DNA of 64,000 nt from Marinobacter sp. X15-166B (GCF_001752365.1 NZ_MEIY01000001.1:2986820-3050819); one strand, 5' to 3'. Counted from the stretch's first letter, positions 41,820-51,012 are shown. The notes: a model not told the origin generated them from the letters alone. Translations and numbers: made by a program.

Positions 41820-42101
41820 ATGCCGCACAGACACGCACGGATTGAATTGAGCCGGTTACTCAACAGTTCCGTCAAGGGCCGCGATGGCGAGATCCTGGGA
41901 TACATTCACGATATTGTGCTCAACCCCCACAACGGACGTATCGAATACGTGGAAATGACCCTGGATGCTGACCAGTTCGATGCCCAGACTTCGTCAGTAT
42001 CGATTCCCTGGAGTCAGTTCAAACTGGTCAATATTGCAACGGATATTGAACTCGACATCAGTCGCAAGGTGTTAAGAATGTGCGCCACCCGCAGCTCGTG
42101 A
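41820..42101 (+). CDS. PRC-barrel domain protein
   Basis: A 93-residue single PRC-barrel domain (LLNSSVKGRDGEILGYIHDIVLNPHNGRIEYVEM, then SIPWSQFKL). Such small soluble proteins occur in photosynthetic reaction centres, RimM and many stress-induced genes of unknown role. It follows the NtrC-family regulator and a sigma54-like promoter. The specific function is unknown. Confidence 0.88.
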   Translation: MPHRHARIELSRLLNSSVKGRDGEILGYIHDIVLNPHNGRIEYVEMTLDADQFDAQTSSVSIPWSQFKLVNIATDIELDISRKVLRMCATRSS

Positions 42102-42292
42102 TACCCGACCGGTCAGCACCGACTCCGCCCACACCCAGCCGTGCCTCGGTAACCCGATATCGCTGGCGCGCTACTTATCCGGGCCCGAGGTGTTTCGGGA
42201 TGTGGCCAAGAACGCCCTGGCGGCGGCCGGGCGGGGCTGGCGGACCTGAATCGCGGTCACTTGTCGGTAAGTGATTGAAGCGCAGGTGGGTG

Positions 42293-43651
42293 TCAGCTGT
42301 CAGCGGCCATCAAGGCACCCACCGACCCCAGAAATACGTCCACCTGCCGAAATCCCTGCCGCAACAGTACCGATGCGGCGATGGTGGCACGGGCTCCGCT
42401 GCCACACATCAGGGTGTAGTGTTTAGCAGGGTCCAGAGAGTCTGTGTAGTCGGGTAGCAGGCCAACATAATAGTGCACGGCCTGGTCTACGGGGTTGGCG
42501 TCCACCTCGCCTTTGCCGCGCACGTCCAGCAAGACCCAGTCCGTTGGCGGGTTGTCCCGGCGCGACTTGAACTCGATAAGATCAATAACGTCTACAGAAA
42601 CGAACGGCTCTGCGCCGGCGGCCCATTTGGATAGATCGGTCGCCAGATACCCCAACACCCGATCAAAACCGATGCGCGCCAGGTGACGGGAGGCGAGGGC
42701 CGCTTGTTGTGCACTGGCCGCCACCAAGGCTACAGGATCGTCTGGCTGCAGATACCAGCCGGCGAACGCGGGAATCATGGCGCTAGGCAGGGACAGGCTG
42801 TCGGGAATATGGCCGCCCAGAAAGCTGCTGACGGTGCGCACGTCCACGATGACCGTGTCCTTGGACAGCTCTTTGAATTGGCGGGGCGACAAAGCGGTGG
42901 GGGTCAGAACCCGGGGCACGGCGCTGCCCCCTGCCGAGTTCAGGCGTTCCATCTCGCGGAAATAGGGCGGCTGGTAGTGGTGTTCGCGCAACTTGCGCTG
43001 TATGAATGCCTCACGGGAAGACACTTGCAACATGGGATTGTTGCGGCGTTCGTACCCGATACTGGAAAACTCCCGGTCCGCCATATTGTCCCCGCACACG
43101 GACCCGGCCCCATGAGCGGGGTAGATCAGAGTCTGGTCACCGAGCTGCAGCAATTTTTGCAAACTGCCGTACAACAACCCGGCGACTTCCTCGGCGCGCT
43201 CGGGGTAGAAATCGGTACGGCCCACATCGCCGACAAACAGAGCGTCACCGGTGAACACCGCCACAGCGTCGTCGCCAAAATCAGTGTCGTACAACACCAG
43301 AGAGAGGCTGTCATCGGTATGGCCTGGCGTTTCCAGTACCCGTAGTTTCAGGTTGCCTAATTCGAAGGCTTCGTCTTCCCTGACGGTTTCGGCGTATTGC
43401 ACCTCGTCCCCGGCATTGGGACCGTGGTAAACCCGGGCGCCGGTGAGTTCCTCCAGAATGGGAGCACCTGAAATCAGGTCTTCGTTACGGTGGGTTTCAA
43501 AGATGTGGGTGATACGACACCCCCTGTCGGCGGCCACTTCCGCATAGATTTCGCAGTCCCGGCGCGGGTCGATCACTGCGGCCTGCCCGCTATTGCCCAC
43601 CAGATATGACAGGTGAGACAAACCTTCGGCTTTGAATGTCTGAATGAACAT
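42293..43651 (-). CDS. Metallo-beta-lactamase fold plus double rhodanese sulfur enzyme
   Basis: A 452-residue protein. Residues 1-240 are a metallo-beta-lactamase fold close to persulfide dioxygenases. The usual HxHxDH is replaced by THRNEDLISG, as in a known subfamily. Other ligands are in ETPGHTDDSLS and GDALFVGDVGRTD, with IYPAHGAGS. Residues 255-350 and 360-452 are two rhodanese domains. The second has an active Cys (LMCGSGARA); the first has no Cys at that position. A role in sulfide, persulfide or glutathione sulfur metabolism is likely; metal content of the variant site is uncertain. Confidence 0.85.
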   Translation of the reverse strand: MFIQTFKAEGLSHLSYLVGNSGQAAVIDPRRDCEIYAEVAADRGCRITHIFETHRNEDLISGAPILEELTGARVYHGPNAGDEVQYAETVREDEAFELGNLKLRVLETPGHTDDSLSLVLYDTDFGDDAVAVFTGDALFVGDVGRTDFYPERAEEVAGLLYGSLQKLLQLGDQTLIYPAHGAGSVCGDNMADREFSSIGYERRNNPMLQVSSREAFIQRKLREHHYQPPYFREMERLNSAGGSAVPRVLTPTALSPRQFKELSKDTVIVDVRTVSSFLGGHIPDSLSLPSAMIPAFAGWYLQPDDPVALVAASAQQAALASRHLARIGFDRVLGYLATDLSKWAAGAEPFVSVDVIDLIEFKSRRDNPPTDWVLLDVRGKGEVDANPVDQAVHYYVGLLPDYTDSLDPAKHYTLMCGSGARATIAASVLLRQGFRQVDVFLGSVGALMAADS

Positions 43652-43658
43652 GAGGCCT

Positions 43659-43763
43659 CCGTTATGCTAAGCCGGTGCCGACCGAGAGATCATGTCGCTT
43701 GCAGTTTAGTGTCCTGGTGGTGTCGTGGTCCTCAGCGAGAAGCTCAATCGCATTCTTTGTCAT
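43659..43763 (-). pseudogene. Remnant of a haemerythrin-like (HHE) gene
   Basis: A 34-codon frame begins MTKNAIELLAEDHDTTRTL, the usual N-terminus of HHE haemerythrin-like proteins, with GGGAG 8 bases before the ATG. It then leaves the family sequence and stops, so about 100 or more residues are missing. It ends 7 bases before the start of the MBL-rhodanese gene and may now act only as its leader. Confidence 0.5.
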
Positions 43764-43885
43764 GGCGTTTGCTCCCTTTGTACGTTGGCACCTATGGGTA
43801 TCCGGTCATACAGAGGAGCTGGAAGTCGGGTGACACTGCGTGAATCAAATTTTCTGCAAATGTCACCCATAGCGGCGGCTGGAGA

Positions 43886-44086
43886 TCAGATATCGCTGTC
43901 CCGAAATCTGTCAAATTCCTGCTCCGCCTCTTCTTTGGTTTGTCCGTAGCGTTCCTGCATCACGCCGGCAAACTCTTCCCGGTTGCCTTCGATCCGGTCC
44001 AGATCGTCATCGGTAAGTTTGCCCCATTTTTGTTGGATTTTACCTTTCATCTGCTTCCATTTGCCTTCGGCGATATCTTTGTTCAT
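43886..44086 (-). CDS. CsbD-like stress protein
   Basis: A 66-residue CsbD family protein (MNKDIAEGKWKQMKGKIQQKWGKLTDDDLDRIEGNREEFAGVMQ-type layout). I use the ATG at 44086, preceded by AAAGGAGAG, rather than the longer open frame. CsbD proteins are small, acidic, general-stress-induced proteins of unknown biochemistry. A sigma54-like promoter lies about 65 bases upstream. Confidence 0.93.
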   Translation of the reverse strand: MNKDIAEGKWKQMKGKIQQKWGKLTDDDLDRIEGNREEFAGVMQERYGQTKEEAEQEFDRFRDSDI

Positions 44087-44150
44087 GTTGCTCTCCTTTC
44101 TGATCATGACACCTTGCGGGCATAGAGTGCCGGCCGGTGCCATATAGCGC

Positions 44151-44166
44151 AGCATCTCCCATGCCA
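44151..44166 (-). promoter_or_regulatory. Candidate sigma54 promoter before csbD
   Basis: On the minus strand TGGCAT-N5-ATGCT, with GG and GC at the correct spacing and two departures from consensus. It lies 65 bases upstream of the CsbD start and 2.5 kb from the NtrC-family gene. Confidence 0.45.
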
Positions 44167-44341
44167 ATTTGCGCAGGAGAGTCAGGCAAAGGTCGTCATC
44201 TGCCGGCAGTAGCGGCGTGCAGGGACGGGAATTCGATGGCGACGGGTTGCCACAGCGAGGGGGTTGCCGGGTCACCGTGTAAATTTTACAAGTGCGGCAA
44301 GTAAGGACGGGATGGCTGGAAGCGGCGGTCGACCCTCGATG

Positions 44342-44860
44342 TCAGGCCGCCGGTACGTTCAGGGCCTGTTGGTACAATTTCAGGTCGTCATCGGAGAAAC
44401 AGCAGAAAATAACCTCCGTGAGCGCTGGCTGTGACCGCACGAAAGTCCGCACGGTGTTAACCGCAATCTGCGCCGCCTTTCCGGCCGGGAAACCGTACAC
44501 CCCGGTACTGATGCACGGGAATGCAATGGATTCCAGACCGGCATCAGCGGCTAACAGAAGACTCTGGCGGTAACACGAGGCCAGCAACCCGGCCTCCTGC
44601 TGATCACCGCCGTGCCACACCGGGCCGACTGTGTGAATCACGTGTCTGGCTGGCAGACGGTAGCCCCCGGTCATTCTGGCTTCCCCGGTAGGGCAGCCAT
44701 GCAGGGTGCGGCACTCCTTCAGCAAGTCGGGCCCGGCGGCGCGGTGGATGGCACCGTCCACACCACCGCCACCCAGCAGAGAGGTATTCGCCGCGTTCAC
44801 AATCGCGTCCACAGACAATGAGGTAATGTCGCCACGAATGGCATGCACTCTAGTGGTCAT
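44342..44860 (-). CDS. Macrodomain O-acetyl-ADP-ribose deacetylase (YmdB type)
   Basis: A 172-residue macrodomain starting [15 protein letters not shown]. The ADP-ribose site is formed by [22 protein letters not shown], the GDI motif, and [12 protein letters not shown]. The family removes acetyl or ADP-ribose groups and can regulate RNase III. I choose the ATG at 44860 because the GTG four codons upstream has no spacing for the GGAG. It lies alone between CsbD and an alpha/beta hydrolase on the same strand. Confidence 0.93.
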   Translation of the reverse strand: MTTRVHAIRGDITSLSVDAIVNAANTSLLGGGGVDGAIHRAAGPDLLKECRTLHGCPTGEARMTGGYRLPARHVIHTVGPVWHGGDQQEAGLLASCYRQSLLLAADAGLESIAFPCISTGVYGFPAGKAAQIAVNTVRTFVRSQPALTEVIFCCFSDDDLKLYQQALNVPAA

Positions 44861-44939
44861 GTCGCTATCCACTCCGTTCAGGTCATCAGAAGATTGGCCA
44901 CTGAGCAGTTAACTGTGGCCCGTGCTCGCTAGCGACCGG

Positions 44940-45719
44940 TTAATCAAGAAACCCTTTCAGCGCGGCTAAAACTTCCTCAGGTTGTTCACGGTGGGGCATA
45001 TGTCCGCAATTGTCCAGCAGCACCGCGGTTGCCGGGCCTCCGGCATGCTCGGCAATAAACTCGGGAAACGCCGCAGACCCGTACTCATCGCCATCCCCGT
45101 GCAGGGCAAGTACCGGGCACTGCACTTTCCGGAGGGCGGGTTCCAGACTCCATTGGGCAAACTCGGGTGACAACCAGATGTCCGTCCACGCGCGCAGAAC
45201 CCAGCAGGCCTTGTCCCCGTGCCACTTTTTCAAGCGGTCGAGTTGTCCGGGTTGCGCGAACATCTGCCTGGCGTCCTCGATTCCCTGACGTGTCAGATGC
45301 TCCACAAATGCCTGGGCCGCCACCGTGACGACCGCCTGGCAATCCGGATCTTCCGCGGCAATGTGGATCGCCATGCCACCCCCGACGCTGTGGCCAAGCA
45401 GCACATACTGCTCAATACCCAATTGGTGTTTAAGGACGGGGAAGTAGACGCTGGCTTCTTCGTCGATGAACCTGACCGACGGCAAAGTGTCCCGGGCAGC
45501 CGAGTGCCCATACCCTAACCGGTCATACGCGATCACGCAGCGGGCTAAGGTTTTCGCCAGTAGGGCAGGGAAATCCCGCCACAACCCGACGCTGCCCAGG
45601 GAATCGTGCAGCAGAATGAGGGGCGGCTTGCCCGAATCCGTCTCAGGTGTCCATTTTTTTGCGAAGACCTGCCCACCGGGAACGTCAATGCTGAATTGTT
45701 CAATGGAAGTGCTGCTCAT
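44940..45719 (-). CDS. Alpha/beta hydrolase
   Basis: A 259-residue alpha/beta hydrolase starting MSSTSIEQFSIDVPGG. The oxyanion region is LLHDSLGSVGLWRDFP, the nucleophile elbow is GHSVGGG, and the acid and His are in LHGDGDEYG and CGHMPHREQPEEV. Length suits esterases, haloperoxidase-like or MhpC-like hydrolases. Longer upstream frames are not protein-like, so the ATG at 45719 is preferred. Substrate unknown. Confidence 0.88.
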   Translation of the reverse strand: MSSTSIEQFSIDVPGGQVFAKKWTPETDSGKPPLILLHDSLGSVGLWRDFPALLAKTLARCVIAYDRLGYGHSAARDTLPSVRFIDEEASVYFPVLKHQLGIEQYVLLGHSVGGGMAIHIAAEDPDCQAVVTVAAQAFVEHLTRQGIEDARQMFAQPGQLDRLKKWHGDKACWVLRAWTDIWLSPEFAQWSLEPALRKVQCPVLALHGDGDEYGSAAFPEFIAEHAGGPATAVLLDNCGHMPHREQPEEVLAALKGFLD

Positions 45720-46120
45720 ATTTTTTATTGCCTTACCGTCGAAAGAAGCTGCAACCCGGCTGGGCCCGCCAAACCAAGGCCCTGGGGTTCGCCACGGGTT
45801 TTGTCCCATGAACCAGGCGCTGATACTGAATGGTACGTGCGCGGCCAGTTTATGCAAAATGAGCCTCACATTGCAGCCTTGGCCCCATGGCCTGCTCATT
45901 GTCAGTCGGCCGATGGCGCCCGCTAAGCCTCGCCTTGGATATCTGTCGTTACGCATCCGGCCCGCGCCTTGAGTGGGGCCCGCCCCAAACGGTCGCAGTC
46001 AGACAGTATGAATTCGCGCAGAGAGGTTCACAATGCCGGATCGGGGACTATATTGAGATCAAATACAGGGACGTGGGTGATCGCGAACCACGGTGCCATC
46101 TTTTTAACCAGGGCAGTTCT
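45720..46120. other. Divergent intergenic region
   Basis: About 400 bases between the minus-strand hydrolase and the plus-strand dehydrogenase. Open frames crossing it give no recognisable protein. It must hold the promoters of both genes, but no hexamer pair stands out. Confidence 0.45.
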
Positions 46121-47059
46121 ATGAATGATAACAAGACTCAGCGTATTGGTATGATCGGCATCGGTTTGATGGGCCAGGGTATTGCCGGCAACATTTTACA
46201 CCACGGATGGACGGTCGGGTTTCTCGAGCACCCCGGCAACCAGCCCACGGACCACCTGGTGGCCGAAGGGGCCATTGCTTATGCCAGCGGCAGCGAATTG
46301 GCCACTGCCAGCGACGTGATCATCCTGTGTGTGACCGGCACCCCCCAGGTAGAAGATGCGCTGTTGCGTGCAGACGGAGTGCTGAGCGGCCTGCGGCCGG
46401 GAACGGTAATTATCGATTGCTCCACCGCTATTCCCGGATCCACGGTGAAGCTTGCACAAACAGTCGCGGCAGCGGGGGGCGCCTTTCTGGATGCGCCTAT
46501 GACGCGCACCCCCAAAGAGGCGGCTGAGGGGCGGCTGAACCTGATTGTCGGAGGGGACCGGGCCCTGTTTGACGAGCAGTTACCGCTGCTGGAAAGTTTT
46601 TCCGAAAACATCACCTACGCAGGACCGGTGGGTTCTGGCCACACCCTGAAACTGCTCCACAATTTTGTATCTCTGGGGTTTTCTACGGTACTGGCTGAAG
46701 CCGCGGCCTGTGCCGAGAAGGGTGGCATTGAGCCCGGCGTCCTTGTGGAGGTGCTCGCCGCGGGCGGGGGTGCTGGCGCGATCCTGCAGCGCTTGCAACC
46801 CTATATCCTGGCCCGCGACAGCTCCGGGTTTAAATTCAGTATCGCTAACGCCCATAAAGACATCGGGTACTATGTGGCGATGGCCGAGTCGCTGGAGGCT
46901 GAAGACCGTGCCGCCCGGGGTATCTTTGCCGTGCTGAGCGGGGCGCTGGAATCCGGCTTCGACCAGGCCAGTATTCCGGAACTGATGGCGGTATTGAACG
47001 GGCAGCCGCTCAGTACAGCAGATCAACCAGTCCCAGGGAGATCCACGGAAGATAGGTAA
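46121..47059 (+). CDS. Beta-hydroxyacid dehydrogenase (3-HIBADH/GarR family)
   Basis: A 312-residue NAD-binding dehydrogenase. Rossmann motif GMIGIGLMGQGIA, then DCSTAIPGSTVKLA, substrate loop DAPMTRTPKEAAEGRLN and catalytic Lys in GSGHTLKLLHNF. The usual SGG loop is replaced by MTR, so its substrate differs from classic tartronate semialdehyde reductases. I use the ATG at 46121 (MNDNKTQRIG). It is convergent with the TRAP-transporter operon and overlaps dctM by 50 bases. It may serve a neighbouring hydroxyacid pathway, but this is inference. Confidence 0.85.
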   Translation: MNDNKTQRIGMIGIGLMGQGIAGNILHHGWTVGFLEHPGNQPTDHLVAEGAIAYASGSELATASDVIILCVTGTPQVEDALLRADGVLSGLRPGTVIIDCSTAIPGSTVKLAQTVAAAGGAFLDAPMTRTPKEAAEGRLNLIVGGDRALFDEQLPLLESFSENITYAGPVGSGHTLKLLHNFVSLGFSTVLAEAAACAEKGGIEPGVLVEVLAAGGGAGAILQRLQPYILARDSSGFKFSIANAHKDIGYYVAMAESLEAEDRAARGIFAVLSGALESGFDQASIPELMAVLNGQPLSTADQPVPGRSTEDR

Positions 47060-48284
47060 TCGCCATCAGGCAGGCCAAAACCACCAGCACGAACGGCATC
47101 AGCCAGGGGATGAGTTTGTCGACCGACAGTTTGGCCACCGCGCAGGCGGCGAACAGATTGACGCCGAGGGGCGGAGTAAACATACCGAGGGCCAGATTCA
47201 CCACCACGATCAGCCCGAAGTGCACCGGATCGATGCCGTATTGCACGGCAATCGGGGTGAAAATGGGCGCCAGCACCAGAATTGCCGCCGAGGTTTCAAT
47301 GAACATGCCCACGATCAGGAGCATGACATTGACCGCCAGAAGAAAGGAGATGGGGTTGTCGAAGACCACGGTCACCCAGGCCGCGACTTGCGTGGGCAAG
47401 CCGGAACGGCTGATGAGGAAGCTGAACAGGGCCGCGGCAGCGATGATCAGCATGACCGCCGCGGTTGAAATCACACTGTGGCGCAGAATTGGCCAGAGTT
47501 CCGCCAGACTGAGTTCACGATAGATAAATCCGCCAACGATGACCGCATACACCACCGCCACCGCCGACGCCTCGGTTGGCGTGAAGATGCCGCCGTAAAT
47601 GCCACCAATCACGACAACCGGCATGAGCATGGCGATCCAGGCCCGCTGCAACGCAATGGGGAAGCTCTGACGGTCCTCATGATCGCGCAAACCGTAACCC
47701 CGCAGCTTGCAGAACAGGTAGAGGTACAACAGCAATGCACTGCCGATCAACAAGCCGGGGCCAATGCCGGCGATGAACAGTTTACCGATGGAAGTGTCGG
47801 TGCTGACGCCAAACAGGATCAACGGTATGGACGGCGGGATGAGGACCCCCAGTTCTGCCGACGACGCCTGTATGGAAGCGGCCAGCGGGCGCGGGTAACC
47901 GTGTTTCGCCATAGCCGGGATCAGGATCGAACCGATGGCAAACGTGGTGGCTACACTTGAGCCCGAGACGGCGGCAAACATCATGCACGTGAGCACGCAG
48001 GTCATGGCCAGGCCTCCCTGAAGGCCGCCCACCATGGACTTGGCGAGATCGACCAGCCGGCGGGAGATGCCACCCGCTGCCATCAGATTGCCCGCCAGAA
48101 TAAAAAACGGAATGGCCATCAGGGGGAAGTTGTCGATACCCACAAACATCTGTTGCGGGACCAGCAACAGGGGCAGACGGGAGAAAAACTCGATACCGAT
48201 AATGGAGGCCAACACGATGGCCACGGCGATGGGTACGCCGAGGCTGAACAGAATGATCAGCGCAATTCCGATGGCCGCATTCAT
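47010..48284 (-). CDS. TRAP transporter large permease (DctM type)
   Basis: A 424-residue membrane protein with about 12 membrane segments, the DctM family. It has LFSLGVPIAVAIVLASI at the start, LPLLLVPQQMFVGIDNFPLMAIPFFILAGNLM-type ordering, and PPSIPLILFGVSTDTSIGKLF. It uses the Na+ gradient to import organic acids handed over by the binding protein. It is the last gene of the acid-sugar operon and overlaps DctQ by four bases. Confidence 0.94.
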   Translation of the reverse strand: MNAAIGIALIILFSLGVPIAVAIVLASIIGIEFFSRLPLLLVPQQMFVGIDNFPLMAIPFFILAGNLMAAGGISRRLVDLAKSMVGGLQGGLAMTCVLTCMMFAAVSGSSVATTFAIGSILIPAMAKHGYPRPLAASIQASSAELGVLIPPSIPLILFGVSTDTSIGKLFIAGIGPGLLIGSALLLYLYLFCKLRGYGLRDHEDRQSFPIALQRAWIAMLMPVVVIGGIYGGIFTPTEASAVAVVYAVIVGGFIYRELSLAELWPILRHSVISTAAVMLIIAAAALFSFLISRSGLPTQVAAWVTVVFDNPISFLLAVNVMLLIVGMFIETSAAILVLAPIFTPIAVQYGIDPVHFGLIVVVNLALGMFTPPLGVNLFAACAVAKLSVDKLIPWLMPFVLVVLACLMAITYLPWISLGLVDLLY

Positions 48285-48868
48285 GAGTTCACCCCCTCGT
48301 TATAAGTGGACGGAACCGGGGTGGCGCGTCGTTCAACCATGGGTGACGAAACCTGGGGAACATCGGTTTCGCTCTCCGTCGGGCCGATGCTTTCGCGGCC
48401 GGTGGTCTGTGCCAGCAGGCGGGCTACCACGGCGATCAGGGCAAACACCGCACCGGTCGGCATGGCCACATAAGCCCAGGCGATGGAGACCCCGAGACCG
48501 GAGAGCATCTGGTTACGTACCCGCCAGGTCATGGCACCGCCATAATAAATCAGCACCAGCAAAACAACGACACAGCAGAGTGCAATCACCCATTCGAGCC
48601 AGACCAGTGTGCGGGCCGGCAACAATCTGTAAACGACCTCCACCGACATCATGAACCCCCCACGGAAACCCGCCGCAGCGCCCATAAATACGCACCAGAT
48701 CATCGCCGAACGGGATATGACTTCCGACCAGGTAGAGGGGGCGTCAAGGAGAAACCGGGTGATGACCTGATAAAACCCGAGCGACACCGAGATGATCAGC
48801 ATGGCCACCGCGACGCCGAGGGCCAGCCGGGTGGTCCATTGCTCGAAACGTAAAAACAGCTTAACCAT
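48281..48868 (-). CDS. TRAP transporter small permease (DctQ type)
   Basis: A 195-residue protein with four membrane segments, the DctQ family (LGVAVAMLIISVSLGFYQVITRFLLDAPSTWSEVISRSAMIW). A proline- and threonine-rich tail follows. I prefer the ATG at 48868 (MVKLFLRFEQW) after AGGGG. It lies between the binding protein and DctM genes. Confidence 0.92.
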   Translation of the reverse strand: MVKLFLRFEQWTTRLALGVAVAMLIISVSLGFYQVITRFLLDAPSTWSEVISRSAMIWCVFMGAAAGFRGGFMMSVEVVYRLLPARTLVWLEWVIALCCVVVLLVLIYYGGAMTWRVRNQMLSGLGVSIAWAYVAMPTGAVFALIAVVARLLAQTTGRESIGPTESETDVPQVSSPMVERRATPVPSTYNEGVNS

Positions 48869-48931
48869 GACGGTCACCCCTGGATCTTGACGGCCCGATG
48901 CCGCTGACATCGGGCCTGCGCGACAAACGGA

Positions 48932-49930
48932 TCAGCAGTCACTGTCGCGGATGAGGTCAAGCATCTCGCTGCCATACTGATCGGTATAGATCTTGTAGGC
49001 GGGCTTCACGGCTTCCTGGAACGGTGCCTTGTCGATGTCTGTTTTAACGGTCATGCCATTCTCACGGAGCAGTGCCACGCCGTCTGTTTCCAGGCGGGAT
49101 ACTTCTTCACGGGTCGCTTCTACCGACGCGGCTGCCGCTTCCTGAAACCAGCCCCGTTGTTCCTCGTTGAGGCCATCAAGCAGAACAGGGGAGCCGAGCA
49201 CGGCCGCCGGTGAGTAGACGTGGCCAGTCAGCGACAGGTGATCCTGCACTTCCCAGAACTTGGTGGCGACGATGACCGTAATGGGATTCTCCTGACCATC
49301 GACCGTGCCTTGCTGCAGAGCGGTAAACACCTCCGGGAAGGCCATCGGGGTCGGGTGCACGCCCATCTGTTTGAAGGCTTCCATGTGTACCTTGTTCTCC
49401 ATGGTGCGCACTTTCAGACCCTTGGCGTCCGACGGCGCCTCGATCGCTTGTTTGCTGTTGGTCATGTGGCGGAAGCCGTTTTCCGACCAGGCCAGCCCCA
49501 CCAGACCGTGGTTGCCCATCTTGTCGAGAAGTTGCTGGCCGATGTCACCATCCAGTACGCAACGGGCTTGCTCGTAGTCCTTGAACAGGAACGGCAGGTC
49601 GAGCACGTAGGTTTCGGGCACAAAATTACCCAGTGGCCCGGTGGAGGTAATCACCACATCCACGGTGCCGATCTGTAATCCTTCTATCATGGCGCGCTCG
49701 CCGCCGAGGGCACCCGAGGCATGTTCGACGACCTTGAATTCGCCATCGCTGAGGCGCTCCAGGGTTTCTTTGAAAGCGTCGGCGCCGACCGAGTAATGGG
49801 AGGTGTCCGACAGGGTATGCCCGAGGTTGACGGTTTGCGCCGCCTGGGCGCTTGCGCCGAGCATGGCCAACGCCACTGTAATACCACCCATGGACATGGC
49901 GAGCCGACGAGGTGCGAATGTGTTTGTCAT
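48932..49930 (-). CDS. TRAP transporter substrate-binding protein (DctP type)
   Basis: A 332-residue periplasmic binding protein. The signal peptide covers residues 1-32 (ending ASAQA). The Arg that grips a carboxylate is in GLKVRTMENKVHMEAFKQMGVHPTPMAFPEVFTALQQG-type context. Start at MTNTFAPRRLAM (ATG 49930). It follows denD by 52 bases. From context the ligand is erythronate, threonate or a similar four-carbon acid. Confidence 0.93.
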   Translation of the reverse strand: MTNTFAPRRLAMSMGGITVALAMLGASAQAAQTVNLGHTLSDTSHYSVGADAFKETLERLSDGEFKVVEHASGALGGERAMIEGLQIGTVDVVITSTGPLGNFVPETYVLDLPFLFKDYEQARCVLDGDIGQQLLDKMGNHGLVGLAWSENGFRHMTNSKQAIEAPSDAKGLKVRTMENKVHMEAFKQMGVHPTPMAFPEVFTALQQGTVDGQENPITVIVATKFWEVQDHLSLTGHVYSPAAVLGSPVLLDGLNEEQRGWFQEAAAASVEATREEVSRLETDGVALLRENGMTVKTDIDKAPFQEAVKPAYKIYTDQYGSEMLDLIRDSDC

Positions 49931-49982
49931 TGTTGTTCTCTCAATTTGCAGTGACACAGTTGTGGATCTCTCTGTCCATCGG

Positions 49983-50954
49983 TCAGAGAGGCTTGGCACG
50001 GTCGTCGAGAAACGCCTCGACGATTTCCCCGAAATTGTTATCGCTTTTAAAACCCAGCTGCTGCGCCCGCCGGGTATCGAAGCGGGCTGGCCAGCTGGCC
50101 ACGATCGCCTCGATCCTGGGGTCGGGCTGATGCTTGACGCGGGCCAGGGCTTCGTCGCCGCCCAGTGTGCGCAGGCTGTCCAGCATTCCGGCGACGCTGA
50201 CGGTAATGCCGGGCAACATCAGACTGCGCCACGGACCGAAGGCGTGCTCCGGAATCCCGGCCCCGTGTAACAGGGCTTCAATGACCTTGCCGGGCGACAT
50301 CACAAATAATTCGAGGTCCGTGGGCACCGGGCACACGGCCTCTTCATGGTTGAGTGGCTCCCGCAAGATGCTGGACGCAAAGCTGGAAGCCGCTGCATTG
50401 GGGCGACCGGGTCGGATAACGATGGTAGGCAACCGCAGCACACGGCCGTCCACCAGACCTCGGCGGCTGTAATCGTTGACCAGCAGTTCACTCATGGCTT
50501 TTTGTGTGCCGTAGGAGCTTTGCGGGGTGACCGCGGTCATATCGTCGAGGACCGGGGGCAAATCACCACCGTAGGTGGCGACCGAGCTGGCCATGATCAG
50601 ACGGGTATCAGAGAGGCCCCGGGCGCGGCAAGCTTCCAGAAGGGTGCGGGTAACATCAAAGTTTACCGCCATGCCGAGGTCAAGGTCGGCTTCGGCCGCG
50701 GAACTGACCACCGCGGCCAGATGAAACACCACATCAGGACGGTCATCCAGGGCCGCATCCAGTGCTCCGGGGGCAGTCAGGTCGGTGGCGCGAGCGGTGA
50801 CTTTGCAGGGCATACCGGCGGGCGTAGCGGGCGTTACCTGATCAAGTAGAATCAGGTGCGCAAGTGGCTGGCCGCCGAGTGTGCCGCGTTGCGCGAGGGC
50901 CCGGATCAGGCGTTGACCCAGAAATCCGGCGGCACCGGTGATAAGAATGCGCAT
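49983..50954 (-). CDS. denD: D-erythronate dehydrogenase
   Basis: A 323-residue SDR-type enzyme. Cofactor motif TGAAGFLGQRL and the catalytic Ser-Tyr-Lys as MASSVATYGG and SYGTQKAMSE. FHLAAVVSSAAEADLDLGM and the LPTIVIRPGRPNAAAS segment are typical of DenD. It oxidises D-erythronate to 3-oxo-D-erythronate. All other enzymes of the route are in the same operon upstream, which supports the name. Confidence 0.9.
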   Translation of the reverse strand: MRILITGAAGFLGQRLIRALAQRGTLGGQPLAHLILLDQVTPATPAGMPCKVTARATDLTAPGALDAALDDRPDVVFHLAAVVSSAAEADLDLGMAVNFDVTRTLLEACRARGLSDTRLIMASSVATYGGDLPPVLDDMTAVTPQSSYGTQKAMSELLVNDYSRRGLVDGRVLRLPTIVIRPGRPNAAASSFASSILREPLNHEEAVCPVPTDLELFVMSPGKVIEALLHGAGIPEHAFGPWRSLMLPGITVSVAGMLDSLRTLGGDEALARVKHQPDPRIEAIVASWPARFDTRRAQQLGFKSDNNFGEIVEAFLDDRAKPL

Positions 50955-51012
50955 GACAAAGCCCCTGTGGTTATTGAAGTACGGTGTTCAGCTGCAACGG
51001 GGCCTGACTTGT

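Noticed and set aside
42080-42274. 64-codon frame after the PRC-barrel gene
   Set aside because: Biased composition, no ribosome site, no family; probably non-coding.
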